Notes: generated by a model not told the origin, from the sequence alone. A stretch of DNA of 36,114 bases from Oscillospiraceae bacterium (GCA_022795905.1 JAAWHO010000004.1:1-36114), one strand, 5' to 3'. Shown: positions 1 to 7,209, counted from the stretch's first letter. Numbers and translations: made by a program.

Positions 1-1058
1 GGCAGCAGCAGCACATCCGCCGGCGCGGTCCCGGCCTCCTCATTGAGCATCTTCTGCTCCTGCAAAACATAGAACAGCCGGGTCAATCCGATGGAAATTC
101 CGACACCGGGCAGTTGTTTATTGGTGTAATATTCCGCTAAGTTATCATAACGCCCCCCGGAACAGATAGAACCAATCTCCGGATGGTCTGTCATCATCGT
201 CTCATATACCGTCCCGGTGTAGTAGTCCAGCCCCCGGGCGATGGTCAGATCCACGGCGAAGTTCTCCTCCGGCACCCCGAAGGCCCCCAGATACTTCACC
301 ACGGTTCCCAGCTCCTCCAGCCCCTGGTCAAAGAGCTCATCCTTTCCCCGATAGCTCTCCAGGGCCTTCAGCACCTGGCTGTTTTTTCCGCAAATCCCGA
401 TAAACCGCAGGATCTCCCCGGCCTTTTCCTCCGAGACCCCAGCCTCCATCAGCAGCTCCCGGACCTTGTCGCCGCCGATTTTCTCCAGCTTGTCCACAGT
501 CCGCATGATCTCCCCGGACTGCTCGCGGAGCCCCAGCATATCATAGAACCCGTTGAGGATCTTCCGGTTGTTGACCCGTATCTGGAACCTCTCCAGCCCC
601 AGTCTGCTGAACGTCTGATAGATAATGGCGGGGATTTCCGCCTCGTTGACGATATCCAGCTTCCCGTCCCCGATGATATCAATATCCGCCTGATAGAACT
701 CCCGGAACCGCCCCCGCTGGGCCCGCTCGCCCCGGTAGACCTTTCCGATCTGATAGCGCCGGAAGGGGAAGGAGAGCTCCCCATAGTGCAGCGCCACATA
801 CTTGGCCAGGGGCACGGTCAGATCAAAGCGCAGGCTCAAATCGCTCTCGCCCTTGGTAAAGCGGTAGATCTGCTTTTCGGTTTCCCCGCCTCCTTTGGCC
901 AGCAGCACTTCGCTGGCCTCGATGACCGGCGTATCCAGGGGCGTGAACCCATAGAGGGAATAGGTTTCCCGCAGGGTTTCCATTATTTTCTCCATCAGGA
1001 CCTGGTCCTTGGGCAGCAGCTCCATAAACCCGGACAGGGTCCTAGGCTGAACATTCAT
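1..1058 (-). CDS. hisS: Histidyl-tRNA synthetase, 3' end outside window
   Basis: This gene charges tRNA-His with histidine in the cytoplasm. About 352 codons are visible and the C-terminal anticodon-binding part is cut off by the window edge. Class II motifs can be read: a motif 2 region with YRGERAQRGRFREFYQ followed by ADIDIIGD, and the HisRS signatures LDYYTGTVYE and GGRYDNL, with a motif 3-like region GVGISIGLTRLF. The ATG at 1058 is preceded by an AAAGGAGAAG Shine-Dalgarno sequence at good spacing. It lies 71 bases downstream of the mgsA-like gene on the same strand, and I see no T-box leader in that gap. HisZ, the catalytically inactive paralogue, is less likely because the histidine-binding signature is intact. 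Confidence 0.93.
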   Translation of the reverse strand, partial: MNVQPRTLSGFMELLPKDQVLMEKIMETLRETYSLYGFTPLDTPVIEASEVLLAKGGGETEKQIYRFTKGESDLSLRFDLTVPLAKYVALHYGELSFPFRRYQIGKVYRGERAQRGRFREFYQADIDIIGDGKLDIVNEAEIPAIIYQTFSRLGLERFQIRVNNRKILNGFYDMLGLREQSGEIMRTVDKLEKIGGDKVRELLMEAGVSEEKAGEILRFIGICGKNSQVLKALESYRGKDELFDQGLEELGTVVKYLGAFGVPEENFAVDLTIARGLDYYTGTVYETMMTDHPEIGSICSGGRYDNLAEYYTNKQLPGVGISIGLTRLFYVLQEQKMLNEEAGTAPADVLLL

Positions 1059-1129
1059 CGTTGCTTCTCCTTTTCGGTATGGATAAACTGTTTCCCGGCA
1101 GCATATGCGGGGGCGGGACGGTCCCGGCC

Positions 1130-1558
1130 CTATCTGGGCAGCCCATCCCGCTTGAATTTATTTTTGGGGTTGACGATATTCCGCCAATCCAGGTCCCCCC
1201 TGGCCATCCCCAGAACCAGCATCTCCGCCGTCGCCACATTGGACGCGAAGGGGATATTGTTCTGGTCGCACAGGCGGGAGATATACAACAGCTCCTTCTC
1301 CAGGGAGGCGTCGTTGGGGTCCACAAAGAACAGGACCATATCCATCTCATTGTAAGCGATCCGCGCCCCGATCTGCTGGCTCCCGCCGTGCTGGCAGGAG
1401 AGGAACAGGTGGACGTGCAGGCCGGTAGCTTCATGGATAATGCGGCCCGTAGCATTGGTGGCGCACAGGTTGTGCCGGGAGAGCACACCGGCATAGGCCG
1501 TGCAGAACTGGACCATCAGATCCTTTTTTGTATCGTGGGCCATCAGTGCGATATACAT
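1130..1558 (-). CDS. mgsA: Methylglyoxal synthase homologue with altered active site
   Basis: The 142-residue protein is full length for methylglyoxal synthase, which turns dihydroxyacetone phosphate into methylglyoxal and phosphate. Family features seen: AHDTKK near residue 8 (His8, Asp9, Lys12), TNATG at 34-38, a GG-x-QQIGA loop at 58-65, FFVDP, and NVATAE followed by RGDLDW. Compared with the E. coli enzyme as I remember it, the catalytic aspartate of the GGDQQ loop is serine here (Ser60). The SG of the phosphate loop is SC (54-55), and the HDPD stretch after the WDP motif is replaced by LEKE with one residue fewer. The gene follows minD, a position where mgsA is common in clostridial mre-min clusters. 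The fold assignment is solid; enzymatic activity is doubtful. Confidence 0.8.
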   Translation of the reverse strand: MYIALMAHDTKKDLMVQFCTAYAGVLSRHNLCATNATGRIIHEATGLHVHLFLSCQHGGSQQIGARIAYNEMDMVLFFVDPNDASLEKELLYISRLCDQNNIPFASNVATAEMLVLGMARGDLDWRNIVNPKNKFKRDGLPR

Positions 1559-1605
1559 AAATAATCACGCTTCCTTTCTAGGGCGTACCCGTGAACAGTA
1601 CTTAT

Positions 1606-1653
1606 CTACCCCGAATAAGTATGAATTTCAAATTTTTCGGTCAAGTCGTACAC
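1606..1653 (-). other. Possible 15-codon ORF with strong ribosome-binding site
   Basis: Directly after the minD stop codon lies AGGAGG (1661-1666), seven bases before a GTG that opens a 15-codon frame (MYDLTEKFEIHTYSG). The frame ends inside an inverted repeat (ATACTTAT with ATAAGTA). It is too short for homology. It could be a leader peptide, the remnant of a deleted gene at the site where minE or rodA would be expected, or chance. The reading frame overlaps the possible mgsA promoter. Confidence 0.25.
1616..1644 (-). promoter_or_regulatory. Possible sigma-A promoter for mgsA-like gene
   Basis: On the minus strand, TTGACC (1639-1644) and TACTTA (1616-1621) are 17 bases apart, about 60 bases upstream of the mgsA-like start. 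The -35 is good and the -10 is weak. The -10 overlaps one arm of a small inverted repeat, which could act as an operator or a 5' hairpin. Confidence 0.35.
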
Positions 1654-1664
1654 AAAATATCCTC

Positions 1665-2396
1665 CTAGCGCAGGCGCATCAGCGGCGCCCGCTGTCCGTC
1701 CAGTCTCTTGGCAATATTGCGGTAGGCCTGTGCCGCGCAGTCGTTGCCGCTCAGCAGCAGCGGGATATTTCTTCCGGCGTACAGCGGCATCGTCTCATCT
1801 TCCGGCACCACTCCCAGCAGGGGCAGGCCAGTGGTATCAATGGCGTCGTCAATGGTTTGGTGCAGGCTTTTCATCAGCTTTTTCCGGCACCGGTTGACCA
1901 CCAGGTGTACGGTTTTCAGCTCCCTGAGCTCCATGACAGTCCTTTGGGCGTCCCGCAGGCTGCTGGCCTCCGTGGTCGTGACCACCACAGCCCGCTCCGC
2001 TCCGGACACGGCCAACCGGAACCCGCTGCCCAGCCCCGCCGGCGCGTCCACCAGGCAGTAGGCAAACCGCTGCCTGATCTCCGAGAACAGCCCCTTGAGC
2101 TGCTCCACGTCCACCCAGGTTTCCCGGTTCGGCGCGGTCAGCAGGAACAGATTTTTTTGTTCAGGGTGGGCCGCCGCAGCCTCCTCCAAAGTACACCGTC
2201 CGGCCAGCACGTCGGTAAAATCCATCACCGCCCGGTCAGTCATGACCATTGCGATATCCAGATTGCGCAGCCCCACATCGCAGTCCAGGCAGAGCGTCGG
2301 GTGCCCCATCTGCGCCAGCGCCATTCCCACGTTGGCTGTAAAGGAGGTTTTGCCGGTCCCGCCCTTGCCGGACACCACGGAAATGATTTGGCCCAA
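1665..2396 (-). CDS. minD: MinD-type ATPase, C-terminal membrane helix apparently missing
   Basis: This is a deviant Walker A ATPase of the MinD group, which positions the division septum. The N-terminus reads MGQIISVVSGKGGTGKTS, then LDCDVGLRNLDIAM and DAPAGLGSGF, all typical of MinD rather than Soj. I place the start at a TTG (2396) because GGGAGGTGG lies just upstream and the protein then begins exactly like other MinDs. The ATG 24 bases earlier is supplied by an intergenic repeat and has no ribosome-binding site. Length is 243 residues. The sequence ends AYRNIAKRLDGQRAPLMRLR; in B. subtilis MinD the corresponding AYKNIARRILGESVPL is followed by roughly 20 residues carrying the amphipathic membrane-targeting helix, which I do not find here. 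No minC or minE is visible in the window. Confidence 0.88.
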   Translation of the reverse strand: MGQIISVVSGKGGTGKTSFTANVGMALAQMGHPTLCLDCDVGLRNLDIAMVMTDRAVMDFTDVLAGRCTLEEAAAAHPEQKNLFLLTAPNRETWVDVEQLKGLFSEIRQRFAYCLVDAPAGLGSGFRLAVSGAERAVVVTTTEASSLRDAQRTVMELRELKTVHLVVNRCRKKLMKSLHQTIDDAIDTTGLPLLGVVPEDETMPLYAGRNIPLLLSGNDCAAQAYRNIAKRLDGQRAPLMRLR

Positions 2397-2418
2397 TCGC
2401 TCCACCTCCCTGTTGTTC

Positions 2419-2480
2419 ATTCTTTTTCTTGTAAGAAAAAGAATCAAAAAGAACTTTTGCGCAAAACTCCGTTTTGCTTC
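2419..2480 (-). repeat. Two-hairpin intergenic repeat, copy A
   Basis: The element lies between the rsmG stop and the minD ribosome-binding site. On the plus strand it holds a 12-bp perfect stem around a 2-base loop (2419-2444), then a linker CAAAAAGAAC, then a stem GCAAAAC-TCC-GTTTTGC (2461-2477). A close copy in the same orientation and the same kind of intercistronic position lies at 11714-11778. The second stem differs between copies by two paired substitutions, so base pairing has been kept. Its function is unknown; an mRNA processing or stability element, or a weak terminator, is possible. Confidence 0.75.
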
Positions 2481-2495
2481 TTTGCTTTTATGATT

Positions 2496-3191
2496 TTACA
2501 GCGGCTGCTTCTTAATCAACGCGAACCGCCTGGGGTATTTTCGCGGGGTGGGGGAGACCTTTTCCACCTTCACCAGCCGGTGAAGCACATCGGTAGTCGG
2601 GATGCGGTAGTTTTCCACATCGGCGAGCCGCCCCCCCAGCACCCGGATCGCCCGTTCGGACTGCCTGATTTCCTCCTCGGTATGGCTGGACTTCATCGCC
2701 ACGAAGCACCCGCCCACCTTCACCAGCGGCAGGCACAGCTCACACAGCATCGGCAGCGCCGCCACCGCCCGGCTCACCGCCGTATCGAAGCTTTCGCGGT
2801 GCTCCCCGGCGAACTCTTCGGCCCGGGCCTGGACGCAGGACACGTTTTTCAGGCCCAGCGCCCCGGCAGCCTCCTCCAGGAAGGCGATCCGCTTCCCCAG
2901 GCTGTCCAGCAGCGTTACCTCAATTTCCGGCACGGCGATAGCCAGGGGCATCCCCGGAAAACCGGCCCCGGTGCCAACGTCCACGACGCTTTTTCCCAGT
3001 TTCCCGCCGCTTCCCAGCAGGCACAGGCTGTCCAGCAGGTGCAGCCTCGCCACATCCGCCGGCTCGGTGATGGCCGTCAGGTTCATCACCTTGTTTTTTT
3101 CCAGCAGCAGCCGGGAGAATTCCTCCAGCGCTGGAATGCAGCTTGTCCCAAGGCCCGTCTCTGTCAGGCCCTTCTCCAGAATTTCTCTCAC
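2496..3191 (-). CDS. rsmG: 16S rRNA (guanine527-N7) methyltransferase
   Basis: RsmG (GidB) methylates N7 of G527 in 16S rRNA using S-adenosylmethionine; loss of this enzyme is known to give low-level streptomycin resistance. The 231-residue protein has the family's N-terminal LLLEKNKVMNLTAI segment, the SAM-binding VVDVGTGAGFPGMPLAI motif near residues 67-83, and the SFDTAVSRAVAAL and CFVAMK segments. The start is a GTG at 3191 that overlaps the mscL stop (GTGA), with GAAGGAG upstream, so the two genes are translationally coupled. In many Firmicutes rsmG sits between mnmG and soj beside jag; here it is about 25 kb away, on the other side of oriC, in a block with parB and soj. Confidence 0.95.
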   Translation of the reverse strand: MREILEKGLTETGLGTSCIPALEEFSRLLLEKNKVMNLTAITEPADVARLHLLDSLCLLGSGGKLGKSVVDVGTGAGFPGMPLAIAVPEIEVTLLDSLGKRIAFLEEAAGALGLKNVSCVQARAEEFAGEHRESFDTAVSRAVAALPMLCELCLPLVKVGGCFVAMKSSHTEEEIRQSERAIRVLGGRLADVENYRIPTTDVLHRLVKVEKVSPTPRKYPRRFALIKKQPL

Positions 3192-3592
3192 GGCTTCTCC
3201 TTCAGCAGGTCCCGGATCTCCGTCAGCAGCTTCTCCTCAGCGGAGGGCCCCGGCGGCGGGGGAGGGGAGGCGGCTTCCTTTTCCTTCTTCTGCGAGAGCC
3301 TGTTGAGAGCTTTCACCAGGCAGAACACCACAAACGCCATGACAAGAAAATTCAGCACGGCGCTGATAAAGCTCCCCAGCAGCAGCTTGCCGCCCCCGGG
3401 CAGCCGGAAGGCCAGAGACTCCGTAAGCCCCACATTATCCCCGGCGAACATCCCCAGAATGGGGTTCAGAATGTCATTAATCAGCGAATTTGTAATCCCG
3501 CTGAAGGCTCCGCCCACGATAACGCCCACGGCCAGGTCCATCACATTGCCCCGCATGGCAAAGGCCTTGAATTCCTCTAAAAACTTCTTCAT
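3188..3592 (-). CDS. mscL: Large-conductance mechanosensitive channel MscL
   Basis: MscL opens under membrane tension to release solutes during osmotic downshock. The 134-residue protein begins MKKFLEEFKAFAMRGNVMDLAVGVIVGGAFSGI, matching the amphipathic N-terminal helix and pore-lining TM1 of the family, and has a second membrane segment at about residues 72-95 (GSFISAVLNFLVMAFVVFCL). The cytoplasmic tail has a run of five prolines followed by the usual C-terminal helix (EEKLLTEIRDLL). Length is normal for the family. The ATG at 3592 has AGGGAAAAAGGA upstream. It is followed at once by rsmG with a 4-base overlap. Confidence 0.96.
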   Translation of the reverse strand: MKKFLEEFKAFAMRGNVMDLAVGVIVGGAFSGITNSLINDILNPILGMFAGDNVGLTESLAFRLPGGGKLLLGSFISAVLNFLVMAFVVFCLVKALNRLSQKKEKEAASPPPPPGPSAEEKLLTEIRDLLKEKP

Positions 3593-3620
3593 TCCTTTTT
3601 CCCTGTTGTGTCCTGCCGTT

Positions 3621-3998
3621 TTACGCCCCGGCAGCCTCCTCCGAGTCTCCGGATTCGCTGTTTTCCTCCGGCGCGGCGGCCGCTGCCTCTTCGGCAGGCT
3701 CCTCCGCCGGCGCGGGCTGCACCACCATCACCGGCTCGTCCTCCTCCAGGCCCCCGCCGTACTCCACGGTCACGCCGTCAACAAAGATTTCCGACTCCCC
3801 TTTCTTCCGTTCAAAGGGAGAAATAAAACCGATATTGACAACGGTTTTATCCTTCTCTCCGTCCCGGGGCGTCCGGGTGGCTCTCCACAGCAGGGCCTGG
3901 ATTTTCTGCTCACCGGTCTCCTCATTCTTGCTGTACCGGTAGGGGGTCACACCGGCGATCAGCGCGGCGGTACCCAGAGCTGTCAGCAGCTTCTTCAT
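3621..3998 (-). CDS. Small membrane-anchored or secreted protein, unknown function
   Basis: I do not recognise this 125-residue protein. It begins with a short basic start and a hydrophobic stretch (MKKLLTALGTAALIAGVTP) without an obvious signal peptidase or lipobox site. A core of about 50 residues follows (YRYSKNEETGEQKIQALLWRA, then VVNIGFISPF), which could be a small beta domain. The tail of about 40 residues is very acidic and alanine-rich, with repeated Glu/Ala blocks and no cysteine. The ATG at 3998 has AAAGGAGAAG at good spacing, so the frame is likely translated. It sits between serS and mscL on the same strand, with a 28-base gap to mscL. Context gives no functional clue. Confidence 0.75.
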   Translation of the reverse strand: MKKLLTALGTAALIAGVTPYRYSKNEETGEQKIQALLWRATRTPRDGEKDKTVVNIGFISPFERKKGESEIFVDGVTVEYGGGLEEDEPVMVVQPAPAEEPAEEAAAAAPEENSESGDSEEAAGA

Positions 3999-4093
3999 CG
4001 TTCTTCTCCTTTTCCATTGGTTGAAGGGACACGGACGGCATTTCTATGACCCGCCCCGTCCGGGCGGGCTCGTTCCATATTATTCCTTCGGCA

Positions 4094-5398
4094 TTATTCC
4101 TTCGGCAGGATTGCGCTCTTCCCGCCCATATACGGTTGGAGTGCCTTGGGGATACTCACGCTCCCGTCCGCCTGGAGGTTGTTCTCCAGCAGGGCGATAA
4201 GCATCCGGGGCGGCGCCGCCACCGTATTGTTCAGCGTATGGGGCAGATAGGTCTTACCGTCGCCCCCCTTGACCCGCAGCTTCAGCCGCCGGGCCTGGGC
4301 GTCGCCCATGTTGGAGCAGGAGCACACCTCGAAGTACTTCTTCTGTCTGGGGCTCCAGGCCTCGATATCGCAGCTCTTGACCTTCAGGTCCGCCAAATCT
4401 CCGGAGCAGCACTCCAGCTGCCGCACAGGGATCTCCATGCTCCGGAACAGCTCCACGCTGAACCGCCACATCTTCTCATACCACTCCATGGACTCCTCGG
4501 GTCTGCAGACCACCACCATCTCCTGCTTTTCAAACTGGTGGATGCGGTACACGCCCCGCTCCTCGATACCGTGAGCGCCCTTCTCCTTCCGGAAGCAGGG
4601 GGAGTAGGAGGTCAGCGTCTGGGGCAGGTCCTTCTCCTGGAGAATCTGGTCAATATACCGCCCGATGACGGAGTGCTCGCTGGTCCCGATCAGGTATAGG
4701 TCCTCTCCCTCAATTTTATACATCATAGCGTCCATTTCCGCAAAGGACATGACGCCGGTGACCACATTGGAGCGGATCATAAAGGGCGGGATGCAGTAGG
4801 TAAAGCCCTTGTCAATCATAAAATCCCGGGCATAGGCCAGCACCGCCTCATGGAGCCTGGCGATATCCCCCAGCAGGTAGTAAAACCCGTTCCCGGCCAC
4901 CCGTCCGGCGGCATCCAGGTCGATCCCGCCAAACCGCTCCATAATCTCCGTATGATAGGGCACCTCGAACTCCGGCGCCGCCGGCTCCCCGAACCGCGCC
5001 GCCTCCACATTGCAGGAGTCGTCCGGCCCGATGGGCACCGAGGCGTCGATAATATTCGGGATCACCAGCATGATCTCCCGGATCTTCTCCTCCAGCTCGC
5101 TCTCCTTCTTCTCCAGCTCCGCCAGCCGGTCGGCGTTGGCCTTCACTTGGGCCTTGGCCTTCTCGGCCTCCTCCAGCTTGGAGGGGTCCTTCTTGGCCTG
5201 GCCCATGAGCATCCCCACCTGCTTGCTGAGGGTGTTCCGCTGTGAGCGGAGCTCGCTGGCCTCCGTGATCGCGGCCCGGTTTTCCTCATCCAGGGCCAGC
5301 ACCTGGTCCACCAGGGGGAGCTTTTCCTCCTGGAACTTCTTCTTTATATTTTCCTTGACGGCCTCCGGATTTTCCCGGATAAACTTTATGTCCAGCAT
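4094..5398 (-). CDS. serS: Seryl-tRNA synthetase, divergent motif 3
   Basis: SerRS attaches serine to tRNA-Ser and tRNA-Sec. The 434-residue protein is of normal length: an N-terminal two-helix coiled-coil arm at about residues 30-105 (rich in Lys/Glu/Ala, with SKQVGMLMGQAKKD) that contacts the tRNA, then the class II catalytic core. Motif 2 is readable as PCFRKEKGAHGIEERGVYRIHQFEKQEM in pieces. The family's usual TAE loop reads GTSEHSVIG, and motif 3, usually NGSGLAVGRTL, reads LNNTVAAPPRMLIALLENN, keeping the arginine but with prolines in place of glycines. The ATG at 5398 follows a GGAGAAG. A parS site lies in the 54-base gap to parB upstream. I see no T-box. Confidence 0.93.
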   Translation of the reverse strand: MLDIKFIRENPEAVKENIKKKFQEEKLPLVDQVLALDEENRAAITEASELRSQRNTLSKQVGMLMGQAKKDPSKLEEAEKAKAQVKANADRLAELEKKESELEEKIREIMLVIPNIIDASVPIGPDDSCNVEAARFGEPAAPEFEVPYHTEIMERFGGIDLDAAGRVAGNGFYYLLGDIARLHEAVLAYARDFMIDKGFTYCIPPFMIRSNVVTGVMSFAEMDAMMYKIEGEDLYLIGTSEHSVIGRYIDQILQEKDLPQTLTSYSPCFRKEKGAHGIEERGVYRIHQFEKQEMVVVCRPEESMEWYEKMWRFSVELFRSMEIPVRQLECCSGDLADLKVKSCDIEAWSPRQKKYFEVCSCSNMGDAQARRLKLRVKGGDGKTYLPHTLNNTVAAPPRMLIALLENNLQADGSVSIPKALQPYMGGKSAILPKE

Positions 5399-5428
5399 AG
5401 GGCTTCTCCTTTTATTTTCATTGCCGGA

Positions 5429-5444
5429 TGTTTCACGTGAAACA
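5429..5444. promoter_or_regulatory. parS site 1
   Basis: TGTTTCACGTGAAACA is a perfect 16-bp palindrome matching the Spo0J/ParB consensus known from B. subtilis. It lies between parB and serS. ParB loads here as a CTP-dependent clamp and recruits SMC to the origin region; the presence of parB and soj next door supports the call. Confidence 0.96.
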
Positions 5445-5452
5445 GACCGTAT

Positions 5453-6325
5453 TTATTTCAGTCGCTCCAGTGCCTCCAGCAGGTCATTCAAATCATCCAC
5501 GCCGTAGTATTCGATTTCAACCTTGCCCTTCTTTTTCCCGTGGGAAATGTGGCAGGCTCTTCCCAGCCGGGCGGTCAGGGACCGCTCCGCTTCCTTCACA
5601 TAATCCACCTGGAGGGGTTCCTTTTTCTCCGGCTTCTCTGTCTCCTCGACTTTCGCTCTGGCCTGCAATTTTTTGACCAGCTGCTCCGTCTGCCGGACAC
5701 TTAGGCCGGAATCTATAATGGTTTTCACCGCCTCCACCCGCAGGGCAGGGGAGAGGGGCAGAATTGCCCTGGCATGGCCGGCGGAAATTCTTCCATCCTC
5801 CACCAGGTTCCGGATCGAGACGTTCAAATCCAGCAGCCGCATAGCGTTAGCCACAGCGCTCCGGGACTTGCCCACCTGCTGGGCGGCCTGCTCCTGGGTG
5901 AGACCGTACTCCTCGATGAGCATCCGGAAGCCCTCGGCCTCCTCAATGGGATTCAGGTCCTCCCGCTGGAGGTTTTCGATCATGGCCAGCTCCATGGCCT
6001 TCCGGTCGTCCGCCTCGATAATGACAGCGGGGATCTCCTCCAGCCCGGCCAGCCGGGCAGCCCGCCAGCGCCGCTCACCGGCGATGATCTGGTAGTACCC
6101 GCTGGCCAGCTTCCGCACGGTCAGGGGCTGGATGACCCCGTGCTGCCGGATGCTCTCCGCCAGCTCCTCCAGTTTCTCCTGGTCAAAGCTTTTTCGGGGC
6201 TGGCCGGCATAGCTCTCCACCTGGGAGAGCGGCAGGGAGGAGGGGCCGGCCGCCGGTTCCATTGAAAAGTTGTCGCCCAACAGGGCGCCCAGGCCCTTGC
6301 CCAGGCCGCTGCTTTTGTTTGCCAT
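5453..6325 (-). CDS. parB: Chromosome partition protein ParB (Spo0J)
   Basis: ParB binds parS, spreads as a CTP-gated clamp, and works with Soj and SMC to organise and segregate the origin. The 290-residue protein starts with SGLGKGLGALLG, followed by the CTP-binding region with GERRWRAARLAGL at about residues 81-93. A helix-turn-helix lies near LTQEQAAQQVGKSRSAVANA (about 137-156), which reads the parS site. A lysine-rich C-terminal dimerisation segment ends the protein. Length is typical. The ATG at 6325 has AAAGGAG upstream. It follows soj after 128 bases on the same strand and lies among three parS sites, so the partition system looks complete. Confidence 0.97.
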   Translation of the reverse strand: MANKSSGLGKGLGALLGDNFSMEPAAGPSSLPLSQVESYAGQPRKSFDQEKLEELAESIRQHGVIQPLTVRKLASGYYQIIAGERRWRAARLAGLEEIPAVIIEADDRKAMELAMIENLQREDLNPIEEAEGFRMLIEEYGLTQEQAAQQVGKSRSAVANAMRLLDLNVSIRNLVEDGRISAGHARAILPLSPALRVEAVKTIIDSGLSVRQTEQLVKKLQARAKVEETEKPEKKEPLQVDYVKEAERSLTARLGRACHISHGKKKGKVEIEYYGVDDLNDLLEALERLK

Positions 6326-6453
6326 GGAGGCTCCTTTCCTGCATTCCGTTGATAATATCCCTTTTCGGGGTCTGCTCTTCCTGGACGGCCTGACTTTCCG
6401 CCGGACAGAAAATCGAAATATTATGGGGGCATTTGGGCCGCTGAGGGCGGCGG

Positions 6454-7209
6454 TTACACGCTCTTTCTCAGAAATTCCTCCGCCAGGGCGGCATAGGCCT
6501 CGCTGCCCCGGGAAGTCCGATCGTAGGCGCTGATGGGCTTTCCATGGCTGGGCGCTTCACTCAGGCGCACATTTCTGGGCACCACCGTGGCATAGACCTT
6601 GCCGGGGAAATACCGCTTGACCTCCTCCGCCACCTGGACCGCCAGGTTGGTCCGGCTGTCAAACATGGTCAGCAGCACTCCCTCCAGCTCCAGCTTGGGG
6701 TTCAGGTTCCGCTTGACAATGCGGATGGTATTCATCAAATCGCTCAGCCCCTCCAGGGCGAAGTACTCCCCCTGAACTGGCACCATGGCGCTGTCCGCGG
6801 CGCACAGGCCGTTGAGGGTCAGGAGCTCCAGAGAGGGCGGACAGTCGATGAATATGTAGTCATAGCTTGGGGCCAGCGCCTCCAGGGCCCTCCGCAGCAG
6901 GTGCTCCCGGCCCTCCAGGCCGATCATCTCAATGCCGGCCCCCGCCAGGGACTTGCAGGAGGGAAGGACGTCGCCGTACCGGGTGGAGACCACCCGCTTA
7001 GCCGGCTCCACCGCGTTGATGAGCACGTCATAGACGCCCTGGGTCAGGCTCTTGTCCACACCCATGCCGGAGGTGGCGTTGGCCTGAGGATCGAAGTCGC
7101 AGAGCAGGACCCGCAGTCCCTTTTCCCGAAGCGCGGCGGTTAAGTTCACGCAGGTTGTGGTCTTGCCCACGCCTCCCTTTTGATTGACGATTGCAACGAT
7201 CTTCCCCAA
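6454..7209 (-). CDS. soj: Chromosome partition ATPase ParA (Soj)
   Basis: Soj is the ParA ATPase that pairs with Spo0J; in B. subtilis it also controls DnaA activity at oriC. The protein of 251 residues reads MGKIVAIVNQKGGVGKTTT at the N-terminus (deviant Walker A), then LLCDFDPQANAT and the DYIFIDCPPSLELLTLN motif, all typical of Soj. I choose a TTG start at 7209 because AGGAGG lies seven bases before it and the protein then starts in the conserved place; the longer frame reaching further upstream would run into the promoter. It is followed by parB. A good promoter lies about 60 bases upstream. Confidence 0.95.
   Translation of the reverse strand: MGKIVAIVNQKGGVGKTTTCVNLTAALREKGLRVLLCDFDPQANATSGMGVDKSLTQGVYDVLINAVEPAKRVVSTRYGDVLPSCKSLAGAGIEMIGLEGREHLLRRALEALAPSYDYIFIDCPPSLELLTLNGLCAADSAMVPVQGEYFALEGLSDLMNTIRIVKRNLNPKLELEGVLLTMFDSRTNLAVQVAEEVKRYFPGKVYATVVPRNVRLSEAPSHGKPISAYDRTSRGSEAYAALAEEFLRKSV

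Noticed and set aside
1500-4049. Plus-strand open frame of 849 codons
   Set aside because: It lies antisense to minD, rsmG, mscL and the hypothetical gene, has no family motifs, and is rich in Pro, Arg, His and Gln, as expected for the opposite strand of GC-rich genes.
5399-5452. T-box or other tRNA-sensing leader before serS and hisS
   Set aside because: The gaps upstream of serS (54 bases) and hisS (71 bases) are too short, and no T-box core motif is visible.
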